64,000 nt of DNA, from the NCBI GenBank assembly GCA_032629725.1, contig JAFEVB010000036.1:1550001-1614000 (forward strand). Direction: 5' to 3'. This document shows positions 10,771 through 22,945 of this stretch, piece by piece. A program made the position numbers and the translations under genes. The notes beneath the pieces are model-generated. The model searched no databases. It was not told the DNA's origin and worked only from the letters and a program-made list of their open reading frames with translations. The stretch's first letter is position 1. Each line of letters starts with the position of its first letter. Origin of the DNA: Gremmenia infestans. Taxonomy: Eukaryota > Ascomycota > Leotiomycetes > Helotiales > Hamatocanthoscyphaceae.

Positions 10771-13700
10771 AAATATCTTAAAGTTCCTAAGCGTCGCTAA
10801 GGTTTCCTAGGTGTTTTCCAAGTATAGGTAGTCTATCCACTTAACTAGGTACTTAGTATAGCCTCTAATCCGTTTATAGTCTAGTATTGCTTTAACCTTA
10901 TACTCGGCGTTAGGGTTAACTAGTTAGATTTCCGTAATAGGCGCAGGTAGCGCCCCTAGTAGTGCTAGTTTAAAGAGAGATATGTAGAATACTAGATATA
11001 TATTTATTATTCTAGGTAGTGCTAGTTTATAGTTAACTAGTCCTGCAACTCGCTTGATTTTAAACAGCCCTAGCTTCTTATAATCTAGTTTTATGCTTAG
11101 TTGTTTTATCTTAATATTTCTCTATATTAGGTAAACCTTATCCCCCTCTTTAAGCATAGGTTCCACACTACGTTTTCCGTTGTAGTATAACGCTGCTCTC
11201 TTTATAAAGAATGCCAGATCGCTAGCTAGTTTCTCCTAAAGTGCTTTAAGGTCTTCTACCTGTATAGTCGCGGATTAGTTATCTACTCCTAAGGTTATTA
11301 TAAAGTGGTAGGCCTTAGGGTTATAACTATAATTCGCGTATGCTAGTAAGATCTTTATTTTTCCGTAGCTAATATATTATATGCAAACTAGGCAAGTGGT
11401 AGAAGTCCTACCTAGTTATTCTACTTATAGTTTATATAATACTAGATATACGTTTCTATTATTTAATTTATCTGTTTAGTTTATCCGTCGGTTTACGGGT
11501 AAAAACTTATTAATAGCTTCCTTTTAATACCTAGCAGAGCCGTAAATGCCATCTAGAATTTTAAAGTAAAGAGCTAATCTCTATCTAATATAATTTCTTC
11601 TAGCGCGCTATAGTTTGCTACTACTACTTAGAGAAATGCCTAGGCTAAGTCTTTAGCTATGCTTAACTCCTTATAAGATATTATATAGGTGTATTTTATT
11701 AACCTATCTATAATAACTAAGATAGAATTATATTCTACTTCTATTATTAGATCTTTAGATAGTAGTAGTTTAACTATAAAGTCCTATGCAATAGATGTCT
11801 AGGGAGTCTTTAGTATATTAGGTAATTGCATTATACTATATAGGGCATATTATAATGCCTTATTCCATATGCAAGTATCACACTTACTAATAACCTCCTT
11901 AACCATTATTCGCATGCCTAGGAAATAGTATCTCCGCAAAAGCCTTTCCTAGGTTCTAGTATTCCCCTAATATCCATAAGTTGGTAGCTTATATTATTCC
12001 TTAATAAATTCTTTCTAGATACTCTTAGGGATATATATCTTATTTTCGTGTAGTAGGAGCCCCTCTATATTCTTCTAGAAGTATTACAAGATGCCTTCTG
12101 CTACTATATCCCCTTTATACGCCGATCTGATTTTATCTATAAATAGGTCGCCGTCGACGTAGGTTGCAGCTGCGATTTATTATCTATTTAGGATAAGGTT
12201 ATTACTATCTTCCTAGAAAATTGCTATGCCCTTTATTTCTTCTCTTACTTTATATCCTAGTTTCCAACTTAGCGCGTTAGCGTATGTGTTCTTTATTCCT
12301 TTTACGTATTTGATTTATAAGTTATAGGTAGCAAGTGTCTTTGCCTACCTTATCTATCGCCTATTTAAGTCTTTAGTCGTAGTAAAGCTAATAAGATTCT
12401 TATGATTAGTAAAATCGTTACTAGGAAGTTAGCCCCCTAAAGGTAAACCCTCTATTCCTATAATGCTTTAACTATTACTAGGAGTTCCTTATTATATATA
12501 TTATAGTTAAGTTCTGCGGACGTTATTTTTCTAGAGTAGTACGCTACGGATACTAGCTGCTATCCTTATATTTCTATATAAGCACTCCCCCTATCGCCCT
12601 GTCTAACGCGTCTATCTCTACTATTAACTCGAGTTCTAGCTAGAAGTTCTAGCGGATAGGTTTCTCTGCAAAGGCCTGCTTTAGCTCTTAGAATACCTTT
12701 TCCGCTTTATTTATCCATTTAAACTCTTTCTCCTTTTTTGTTAGGTCTATAAGTAGTAGAGCCTTCTTTAAATATAACTTAATAAACTTCTAGCAGAAGT
12801 TTGCAAATCCTAGGAAAGATTGCATCTGTTTAACTATAGTTAGCGTTTCCTAGGTAATAATTGCTTAGACCTTTTTAGGGTCTAGGCCGATTTTCCTTAG
12901 TATAATTATATAGCCTAGAAAGGTGATTTTTTTTATATAGAAGTTATACTTAGATAGCTTTAGGCAGAATCCCTTCGCCGCAAGTGCTTCTAAGACCTAT
13001 ATTATATGTCCTACGTGCTATTCCTTATCGTCTGAATATACTAGTATATTATTAAGGTAATATATATAGAACCTATCTAAGAAAGCCCTTAACGTATTAT
13101 AGTTAACTTCTTAATAGGTTACTAGGGCATTAGTTAGCCTAAACGGTATAACTTAGTACTTATAGTAACTAAATCTAGTTTGAAATACCGTTTTCTATTC
13201 CTCGCTCTTCGCGATGCGGATTAGGTAATATGCGTCCTTTATATCCAGTTATATAAAGATTACCGCTTTCCTTAGACGGTTTTGCATATTATCTGCCTAT
13301 AGTAGTAGGTATCGATTTTTTATAGTTATCTTATTTAACTTTTAGTAGTTAACGCAAAATCGATCTAGTTCGTCTTTCTTCTTTGCAAATAGTATTAGCG
13401 CTTCTAATAGGGAGTGCAACTCCCTTATCTATCCCTTAGATAACGCCTTATTAATATACTCCCTCTATAGTCTTATCTCTTTTTTGCTATACTAGCGAAG
13501 TAGTTCCTAAGGAGGTTCGCATCTTTCCTTAAGTAGTATCTTATAGTCCTATAGTTAATATTTAGGTAAGGCCTTCTTACCTTACGGGTTGTTAAATATC
13601 TATTCGAACTTCTTATACTATACTAGTATCTTTTTTTTAACCTTTATATTATCTGGTAGAGGGCCTCGGGTTGCGTGCCTTAGCGTGTTATAAGAGGTAG

Positions 13701-15694
13701 CGCTAACCTCTCTATAGCTATATAGTTATTTTAATATATAGCTATATTAGGTAAACTTCACTTTATAAGTTTCCTAGTTGATTTCTAGATTATGTTATCT
13801 AATCTAAGGAATACTAAAAATGGCCTAATTATCTCTAATATAGATTATATCCAGGCTAATTTCCTCCTAGTAACCTCTAATAGTTATCTATATAGGTATA
13901 GTCTTATGCTTAACTATCTTTCCGTTTATTTTAATCGCTGTTCTATTAATAATAGTAAGTAGGTAGGGTTCCTTTTTCTCTTATATTAGTATATTAAGCC
14001 TTTTTATAGCTTCTAGCAAGATAAAGTTCCCCTGCGCACTAGAGTTAAGCATAACCTATAGCTTCTTTCCTCTAGTATAGGCGTTTAGCATTACGTGGTT
14101 TCAGCCCCCTATAGCCGCCACTTGCTTTCCTAGTTATCTTTCTTCTAGGATCTTATATCCTATAAATTGGTTTTCCTATAGTTAGTAACTGCTTTCCTAC
14201 CTTATTAGTTAGTATAGGGTGTTTAGCGCGAACGTGCTTTATGCTTTATTACTAATATATTACTAGGCGAAAATCGTTAGGTTTATAGGAAATAAGGGAA
14301 AAGTTGTTTTCCTCTAAATGCGTTTGCCTAACCCTTTACTAGTAATTTCCTAAACGTCTCCTAGCTCTATAATTAAGCTTAGCCTTAGCATCTTCTCTTT
14401 AGGGATGCTTTTAATAATCCTAGGCCGTTAAGGTGCCCTAAAGACGACTTATTATATATCTTAGTATATAACTATATAGTATATGCCTTCTTCTAGTTTC
14501 TCTATTCCTAGCTAGAAGTCCCTTTCGAAGGCCGGTTTATCCCCCTCTTTAGGTTCCTACTAGTTTCCTATAGAAAGCTTGTTGCTAGCTATAATCCATT
14601 TTTCATCTATATTAGGTAGCTAGTCCGTGGGATTCTAAGATAAGCTTGCTTTCTTTTTGCGTTTATTTCTTGGCTTTTATACTTAGGTAGTTGCGTGCTA
14701 TACTTCTACCTCTTAGGGTCTAGTCGTAATGCTGCACCTAAGGTTTATATAGCTGCGCTTATATTTTGTTTCTTTTAGGGTCCTTTCCCTTTCTTCTACT
14801 TATAAAAGAATGCTAGGTATCTAGGCAATCCATACTTAAAACAAAGTCCCTTTTAATATCGCTTATCCTATTTCTCCTTAGAGAGTAGGTTTAGCTTCTA
14901 GTAAGCGGCGTTAATTTCTATTAGGTCCCTCTAATCCTTCCTTGCTATCAATCCTATCTTCCCTAATTGTTTACTAAAGTTATAGGTCCCCTTCTATTTA
15001 AGGGACCTCTTAAAGAATCGGTTATTAATCTTAACCGCTTCCTTAATTATTTTAGCGAGACTATTTAGTTAGTCTATCCTAGTTAGCTTATCCTTAATAA
15101 AGTCCTTTAGTTCTGCGTAGTACTAGCTAGTTAGGGCGCGGTCGCCCTATCCTGCTATGTCCGAATACTGCTAGAACCTAGCCGTGTATTTAGCGGCTAA
15201 CTTATTCTGCTTTAGTCGTTATAGCTTCTATTCGGCTATACTTTGCTATTTAAGGTCGCTAAAGACTTATTAGATGTTTTTCTTAAATGCCTTATAGCTT
15301 ATAAATATAGCCTAGGTTAAGGTTCTTGCTCCGGTTATAACTTGTTCTTAACTGGTCTTATTTGCTATAAAGTCGTTAATATAGGTCTTAACCTAGTTAA
15401 AGGCTATGCCCCAAAGGTAACTAATTATATAGATAACCTTTACTACCTTAGTTCTAAACAAGTATTAGTTAAATAAGATATATATATCTATTAAAGTTAG
15501 GAAGTTATCTAACTTGCCTTTATCTCTATAGAACATATTAGGTATCTTAATGATTGCAGTTTGTTCCTATACCGCAAAAGTCTAGGCTAGCGCTAGCATA
15601 GAAGCTAGAGTTAGCATTAGGGTTAGGGTGTTTTTCCCCTTAGTAGATCCAGTAGATAACATTATTCCGTCGATAAAGAGACTAGTGCTTAAAG

Positions 15695-16160
15695 TGTAAT
15701 AATCGCCTAGCTTATATAGTGCTAGGGTAAGTCTTATAACTTAAGTAGGTCCCTAGACCTAGGTTATTATTAGGTTAATATTAGTATCTATTAATAGATC
15801 ACTGGTTGCTATACTTAGGAGTATAGCTTATTATAAAGTATAAAGTAATAAGCGTATATTAGGAAATACTATTTAAGTTAAGCATAAAGCTCCTATCTAA
15901 TAGGTAATAACCTAGTCTTATATAGAACCTTTATATCCTAGATTATATAGATCATTCTAATCCCACCGATCCTGGATTATATAGATTATTGCGATCTAAA
16001 TGATCCATCTATATAACGCGTTATATAGCCGGCTGACCAATATGCGTAGTTATTACACTAGCTACTATAAAGGAACCTTCTTCCTCCTAGGGGTTCTCCT
16101 ATGCCTAGCGAACTAGATATTAAGCCTAAGGTCCCCTAGTCACATATTGCCTTCGTAACA
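15695..16160 (-). repeat. 5' LTR of chromovirus copy B
   Basis: 466 bp, ending ...gccttcgtaaca on the + strand next to the target duplication. The internal region abuts it with ctttaagcactagtc on the element's sense strand. Confidence 0.9.
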
Positions 16161-16676
16161 CTAAGGCCTACCTCTAGCAGATCTTAGAATCTATTATTTT
16201 CCCGCTTTTTAACTAGCTTAGTTTAGAGTATATCTTTATAGAAGATAGAGTAAAAATATATTTAGAAAGCGCCTGCTTACTAAGGCTCTAGTATAGAGTT
16301 TATAGATTTAAATAGCTTTTTTCTTTATCTAATTTAAATTCTATTAAGAAGATCTAGTAATAGATAAAAGAAAAGCTAAAGAAGCTACTATATATATAAA
16401 AAAATAAAAAGAACTTAAAAATAAAGCTATAGAGGCTTTAGAATCAGATGGATCCATATATAAGAAACTAATAAGTAGAGTGAAGTGGATACTAGAATCG
16501 ATGATATTATAATATCTAGAGAGCTAAGTGAGAGAGGTGGAAGCCCCTTTATACAATTTCACTTCTTAGCGCCACACCAAGCCTTGGCAGTCATATGACT
16601 TTCACTCAAAATCCAGGTCACATGACTAGTCACGTGATCTCCTTTTCATATCATGTCGGGTTCCTGACACCATATA
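16161..16676 (+). mobile_element. Degenerate transposase, 3' part and terminal region
   Basis: Continuation of the transposase interrupted at 9631. Reading past stop codons it resembles a Tc1/mariner C-terminal half: YIFIEDRVK, then SNLN followed by IKEKLKKLLYI (compare the SPDLNPIE...W motif), then KKLISRVKWILESM near 16455-16505. About 170 bp of non-coding end follows. The stretch from about 16450 to 16676 is repeated inverted at about 48567-48785. The outer inverted repeat was not identified. Confidence 0.5.
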
Positions 16677-19204
16677 ACTTCCAGTATTATACTAAGCAAT
16701 TAACCTATAAAATAGAAGATGTTATTATAGTATATGGATTAGCTACTGTTAATTAATCTACATTTTCAATTTGGCGCAATTCTATTAATAAATTAAAAAG
16801 TTATTCACAATTAAAGAGGGAGGGTAGAAAATGGTGGTTCTCGCTTGGTGGGCCATGTGTGGTGGCACATACTCTTACCTAGTAATTATATAATAAGACC
16901 TACTTATTTATATTATTTCTTATCTGCGTAGGGAGAATGCTTCTTTTTAGGTATGATACAGTGAGGACTGATGAAGATTGAGGGACTTCGGTACTAGACG
17001 TTTGATTTTGTAAGTAATTAGGAGAGCAAAAAGAACCGGCTCATACATTGGTGGCCTTCACCACGTGACTATTTCTAATACTACTGAAAAATGGTTTATG
17101 TGAATTTCAGTTTTGCAGAAGAAATATCATACGCTAGGATAAAATAAATGATAGGAAACGAATGCAATAATACTTCAATAACAAAGGCTCTTCTGAGCCG
17201 TATCACGTGACCACATAATCCAGCCCGGCTTGCTTGGCGTAGCTGAGATTTAGTCCTGGTGGTCTGCTGGCTCAACCTAGCTGTCTTCTTTGATATCAAT
17301 TCAATCTCAATTCAACCTCACAGCGTGCTGGTTTGTGTCGAACTCTGAAGCTGACGACAGTGATAATACCTTGTTCGTAATTCGGTCGAGCAGTCAAAAA
17401 TGGGGTTGATCGCCAGTTCACACTCTATCCAGTGTCCACCGATGTGCTGGACTGCACACCGAATTATCACACACCACGTCGTACATGTGATGCCGAGTTA
17501 ACTCTGACATTTAGGGACGACTACCAACAATCCAATATCAACACCAACGCAACGGTCCTACCATGATCGTGATTTCTTTTACCGGTATGAACTCGATATA
17601 ATGTCAGATATATATTAAAAACGAAACCCGGAGTTCTTGGTGTATGTACGAAGTATTTGTCGGATATTGCAGTGTTCTTTCTACTCGCAACAGTCCTGCA
17701 ACAGTCCTGATGCGGAAGGTGCTCTGCTCCGGCCGTTTATTGCCTCACCACCTACTTGTACCTATGCAGATGACATGTGCAGGGTAGGGTGAAGATTTTG
17801 TGGTACCTTTTCCACCCGTCGTGACATCTAATGGCGATCTATCCGGATAACACGAAATATAGTAATCAGTTTCTTCATCGGCATCATCGGCGGTATTTAA
17901 CGGTATACAGTAGAGTACAACACAACCTGCTCGAGAAGGCTAGAAGGCTGTTCGCTGAGTACAAGAGACACGGCGCAAAAACTTCAATTCGTCAGCATCC
18001 CAACCCTCTGGCTCGTATTCGGAACCCCAGCAACACCCAGATAATTACATACCTACACTACGGTACTTTGAGGTAACTTGCTTTTTCACCAATGCCAAGC
18101 AAAGGGACCTCCTGGCATCCCAGGATTCCCCAAAACTGTGCACAGTGCACACACCTCGGTCAACCCCGCTCTGAAGATTCTTCTGTGTTGGAGTATCTCA
18201 TCACTACGGCGGAGTACTCCAATATTTCTTTCTCACTCCAAGCTCCTAGAGTACTAGCAACTGGGCAATCCACTGGGGTGGCTCGGCTTTGGACGCCCTT
18301 CCCGGCTTAGCCATAAGCCTTGGCGTGACCCCGCATATTACTATATGCTTAATCCATGCCCCGCACTCTTCACCCCTGTTCCAATTCCCCAACCACCTTT
18401 CCTGTTCCTTACAGCTCGTCCGTCTTCGAGCAAGTATATTCAGCTACCCTAGCTGCGTATCTCGGATCGACACCTTCAATGGAGTCTAGCTAGCTCTTAC
18501 GAAGTATCTCTCTGCAAGAAGCAGGCGCTGTGCATCCCACCTCCAACATCTCGCCGAGGTTGGTAACTGCAGTGTGACCCTCGCGGCTCGCATGCACATG
18601 GGCCGTTATCGTGCAAGTGACGAAAATCACATGGAAACAGAAAGCTGGGTAAAAAGCCTCAATTGATCACCAAGTGAATGAGGTATCGACTGGCCGGACC
18701 TTGGCTTGGTCACTAGAGTGAGCCAGGTTCTCCGCTTCTCTCCGTACACCTTCTCCGCGTCATTTTACTCCCATTTCACTCTCATTTCACTCTTAGATGA
18801 GCCAAGATTAATCATGTTTGGTGTAGAGACAAAGTCCGTACAGCTATGGAACTTTGTACACCGTTGACGTTCGCTGGAACAAATTTTGGCAGCACCGATT
18901 GGCCGGAGTGGAAGCTCTTAAAGGACATTCTCAAGCATCCCCCAAGTTGGGCCTTGATTTTGACCCACCGTAGCTGCAGACCGATCACAAGTTTTATTGG
19001 CAAGCTTGACAGAATATGGCAGTTCGCCGATAGTCATATAGATTTTGCTGCGGGGAAGCATTGTCCCAATCACCGAGAGGTCCAGCATTGCATATGATCT
19101 CACTATCATGCCGAGTATATGTTTCCGAGCTGTCCGCCTTCAATTGATTCACGAGCTTAGGTAATCCACTGTCGTTCAAGAAGTCCTACGTTATTCTTGC
19201 GGAG
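16677..19204. other. Intergenic, no gene recognised
   Basis: From about 17000 the composition is ordinary. Several small open frames exist (for example 17831-18076 and 18092-18310) but none has a recognisable domain, signal peptide or family pattern, and they overlap on both strands. The last few hundred bases are presumably the promoter of the gene at 19205. Confidence 0.5.
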
Positions 19205-19996
19205 ATGAAGTTGGTTTTCATTTGGTCTATTATCGCCTTTGCTGGCTGTGCAACAGCAATTCCAGCATCGACAACTGCTGCTTCCGCAACCGCTACATCA
19301 ACAATACCCAAGCCCACTGCTACAGTTACCGCGAGCGGCGGAAGCGGAAATGCTTACGCATCGTATCTCTCCTTGGTGGCTGCTGGATCCTACGACGCAG
19401 CAGCTTCCCTCTCAGCAGCCGGTGGCTTTGTCTCTGTATCCTCAGGATCATACGCCCCGCCCTCTGCCTCATTCGCCTCATTCGCATCGGATATAGTGAG
19501 CGGTCCTATCAACAGCTTCGCATCAGGTACAGTGGGCGGTGGAAGCCCTCACGCATCGTATCTCTCCTTGGTAGCTGCTGGATCCTACTCAGCAGCAGCT
19601 TCCCTCTCAGCAGCCGGCGGTTTTGCGTCTGTGACCTCGGGATCATACGCACCACCCGCTGCATCATTCGGCTCATATGTTTCAAATACAGTGAGCGGCG
19701 GCGTCAACGGTTATGCATCTTATCTTTCATTGGTAGCGGCGGGGTCCTACTCAGCAGCTGCCTCTCTCTCAGCAGGTGGTGGTGCCCAAGTATCTGGCAG
19801 CGCAGGAAGCCTCGTGAGCTCAATTCCAGCATCATTTTATTCGACGACGCAAGTTACCACGAGTGTAGTGGTGGGAACGACGACAAGTACGGGGGCGGTA
19901 CCGAGCGCGCCACAAGCGACCGCTGCAGCGGGCAGGATCTCGGCTGGTGTGGGGATGATTGGAGCTGCCGCGTTGGCGGCAGTGATTGCGCTTTAG
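19205..19996 (+). CDS. Ser/Ala-rich repeat surface protein, probably GPI-anchored
   Basis: Intronless, 263 aa. An N-terminal signal peptide (to about residue 18, ending ATA) is followed by a Thr/Ala linker and three repeats of ASYLSLVAAGSY(D/S)AAASLSA, two of them followed by GSYAPP. The C-terminus has a Ser/Thr-rich stretch and a hydrophobic tail (AGVGMIGAAALAAVIAL) typical of a GPI-anchor signal. There are no Cys in the repeats and no KR sites, so it is not a Kex2 precursor. It is likely a cell-wall or surface protein. Function and relation to the neighbouring cluster are unknown. Confidence 0.75.
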   Translation: MKLVFIWSIIAFAGCATAIPASTTAASATATSTIPKPTATVTASGGSGNAYASYLSLVAAGSYDAAASLSAAGGFVSVSSGSYAPPSASFASFASDIVSGPINSFASGTVGGGSPHASYLSLVAAGSYSAAASLSAAGGFASVTSGSYAPPAASFGSYVSNTVSGGVNGYASYLSLVAAGSYSAAASLSAGGGAQVSGSAGSLVSSIPASFYSTTQVTTSVVVGTTTSTGAVPSAPQATAAAGRISAGVGMIGAAALAAVIAL

Positions 19997-21819
19997 AGGA
20001 ATAAAACCCTTAGATTTCACGGATAATGGGATAGGATTTAATGTCAATGGTTGGATGGTCACGGCGTTGGCTCGGAATGGGTGGGTGATTGTCTATGACG
20101 CCTGACGATCCTTAATTTTAATAGATAGAACGAAGACTGAGCCATAGGTGGATAACTCATTCGCTGGACGACACACCACATCTGGTATGAAAATATATAC
20201 CCTGGAGTACTGATAATCAATTGTCTTTGAATGTTGTGAAGTTGAAAGGAATCGCTTATGGATAATCAATTGCAGACGGAACGTCGCCAGTCTTACAGAC
20301 GATCCAGCAGTGCGGATAGTGGCAGATCAAGCATCTTTCGTGTTCCTTCCGGCTCCTTCCCGCAATTGAAGCCATTGCCGACATAACTTTCTTGATCCTG
20401 AAGGATGCGACAAATCGCGTGTGATTGTGATGAACCCGCTTGTTTACAAGTCTCATGCTTTATCAATAATTTCGGATAAACTCGAAGCTTTGTATTCTGG
20501 CTAAACATCCTGCTGCAAGGTCCCGTCGAGATTTCTAAGGTACACCCGTGGGGGTGATAGATGATTGCGTTTCGGTCACGTGGTTATGCTATTCTTGTAC
20601 AATAGTTATGGGCTAAAAATGAAAAGTTATATTGATCGAGGGCTGTAATAAATGAGTGACAGAGTAATATTAAGATCTATCGTGAAAATACGAGACTACG
20701 ATCATATCCACCGGGAGGAACTTAGGTGATATACAGTCACGTGCACGACCATTATCACCTTCTGACTAGATCTTAAGCCAGCCACCTTTTACTATAGGCC
20801 CAGGCTATAGTATCATGGGCTTATTAAAAGGATGTTTCGAAGAGCCCTAGCTACATAGAATGTCTTTTGTCGAGATTGCAAGAAAACTTAAGTGAAGATG
20901 ACAAGTCTAAAGGGCTATAGAGAGTAGGGAGCGCTTGCGTTCGACAACAAGGGTCATTTCCTAAGTAATACTTAGATGTTATGCAGCGTTTTCTATATAA
21001 CCATTCAGTAGCTGGAATAGAAAACAGCCAGTCTTGGACTTCGGGGTACAAATACCCAAAAGGTTGCGGCTAGCGGGATGTTGTAGATGTGCAGGGAGTT
21101 TGGCTATCTCCAGAGGTGAAAGGGGAAAGAGAGGCGTCGACCGTAAGGGATGCGTCGATTGGAATAGTTAATGTTCCGCTTGCCAAGCCGCTTTTGGTAG
21201 ATGCGACAAGGAAGGAAGACATCAGAATTGATGGCTTCCCACGTAGCACATAGGCGGTCTATGTTCGTGTGATGAAGCCAGCTAGAGTACTTGTGTTATA
21301 TCCCTTCACTGAAACCTTTCTAATTATAAGCTCAAAAAATAATACCGTGCCTCTACTTACATTTCCCTACAGATGCCTTTTAATATTAATAATAAAGTCC
21401 TGATACGTTAACAATCCTACCCCCCCCCGGCCCTTAGCGCCTAGGATTTCCTAGCGTCGATCCCGATTTTGATATCTTTCCTTAGCGCTGCGACGTGCAA
21501 TAAAGAATTTAGAGTTTTGTTATGCATTAGGATTAGGTTGGCTGTGAATAAGTGGCGGTGGTCGGAAAGTGGTAGATGAAGGAAAGTAAAACCGGATGTG
21601 AGTATTTGCTAGCATAGCCGAGATATTCAATGGAGACAGAAGTAGAGTATAAAGTAAGTTAAATGTATAGTCGCAGGTGTAAGATAATAGAAAAGAAATT
21701 CACAAGAAACAACTCTTCCAAATTCCTCACATATCAGCACTCAAACGCAGAGTATTCGATATCCAAATACACATCGCGAAATTCAAAAGTTCGAGAAGTT
21801 CCATAGCGAACCTCACACT
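19997..21819. other. Intergenic, no gene recognised
   Basis: Small frames on the - strand (20256-20508, 20851-21051) show no family features. A C9 homopolymer lies at about 21421. The stretch next to the tyrosinase remnant (21720-21819) may hold a degraded C-terminal exon, but I cannot align it to the family. Confidence 0.5.
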
Positions 21820-22945
21820 CACCAATTACTCAAGAGCGTGGCGGACTGGTGAATATACACGTATAAAATTGGATCAATGGCTGAGTGGCTGAAGGTACCC
21901 GTAAGTCCCATGGCAATGGGAGCTTGGCCGGGGCCAACTGACTGGTAGACCAGGTTGTGCACGTAGTCAAAGGATCTACCTGCGGTATTTCTTGTTGACA
22001 TGGTATTCCAATCCATCACCTGTGCGAAGACATCGTACTAAGTTGCTGTTAGATATCTTCAAAAGACCTTAGCTTTGTTGCCAACTCACCGTATTCTCTA
22101 TTAAATCACAAACTCCTGGGGCGCTGTTAGCATTTTCGATCTAATTGTGTGATTATAAGTAGATAACGGCCCATCCATATCGCGAGGGAACCAAGTTGAG
22201 TTTAGCCGAAGTTTTTCGAAGTTGTATGTCCAAGGAGGATTGGCAACATTTTGCTACCTAGACGGTGTATTGATTGTAGCAGTACCAGTAGTGACACTCT
22301 CTGGCATTAGGGAATAGCAGCCCAGTCCCAATATGGAATGCGAAAATCGTCTGCCGCAGTCGGATAAATTGCGGAGTTGTACTGTTATAGCCTGTAAGTG
22401 GCAAGTGGCGAAGCTTAGAAATAGGGCCTGAAAGGCCTTTTATATACAGCGTACTTCCCACTGTAGAACAGCATTTAATCCAAGCATTTACACCCTGAAT
22501 ATATAGCTAGAAGCATTGCATGCACAGCCTAGAAACAACATGTACGTCTTGGCAATGCTTTGAGTATGGTGGGCAAGTATCTGTTATAAACATTCTTAGC
22601 CGAGAGAATGCAGACTACCAGAGGAAGTGAGTACCTCAAGAAGGGCCAAGTAAGGCCGATGCCAAGTTGTAATAATGCGTCGTCGTGTATCCAATATCCA
22701 ATCAAGGGTGCGGAAGTCAGTTCATAGCCAATCCAAGCGTAATATGGCATTCCGTGGACTCATATAATAAGTCATCATTCTTCTGATGTGATAACTCATT
22801 TGGATTTCATATGCTCACCAGCGATTTGAAAGTAAAGCAGTAAATCATCTTCTGGGGTGTGCTGCATCGCATGAGTGCTTGAATATAAAGAGACCTTATG
22901 ACTTAAACAGAGTCTCGTAATTCCGCCAAGAAAGGAGAATGACAT
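21820..22945 (-). pseudogene. Tyrosinase (polyphenol oxidase) pseudogene
   Basis: Tyrosinases are di-copper enzymes oxidising phenols; homologues occur in dikaritin clusters (UstQ, PhomQ). Pieces appear in family order across frames: LLLYFQIAG, intron, HGMPYYAW, GYWIHDDALL, TWHRPYLALLE (copper A), intron 22581-22634, ILAHHTQSIAKTY, FRIPYWDWAA (about 22318-22345), PESVTTGTATINTPS, NPPWTYNF, then copper-B-like VHNLVYQ and DPILYVYIHQ. Lesions: frameshift at about 22670 before TWHRP, frameshift at about 22307 after YWDWAAIP, nonsense TAG at 22254-22256, TAA-TAG at about 22098-22103 in the expected frame, and Tyr where a copper ligand His is expected (21945-21947). Several lesions are C to T changes. 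A plausible start is the ATG at 22943-22945. The C-terminal end was not found. Non-functional as read. Confidence 0.85.

Larger units (their letters stand above)
9632..16160 (-). mobile_element. Full-length Ty3/gypsy chromovirus copy B
   Basis: 6529-bp element with two 466-bp LTRs (9632-10097 and 15695-16160), ending TGTTAC...GTTACA or RIP variants, bounded by an exact 5-bp target duplication CTAAG (9627-9631, 16161-16165). On the - strand it holds gag, protease, reverse transcriptase, RNase H, integrase and chromodomain remnants. The reverse transcriptase box reads YLNNILVYSDD (about 13030-13060), where active enzymes have a YLDD/FLDD core. All frames carry many TAG/TAA stops. It inserted into an older transposase remnant and lies between the UstYa-type gene and the tyrosinase pseudogene. 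Confidence 0.9.
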
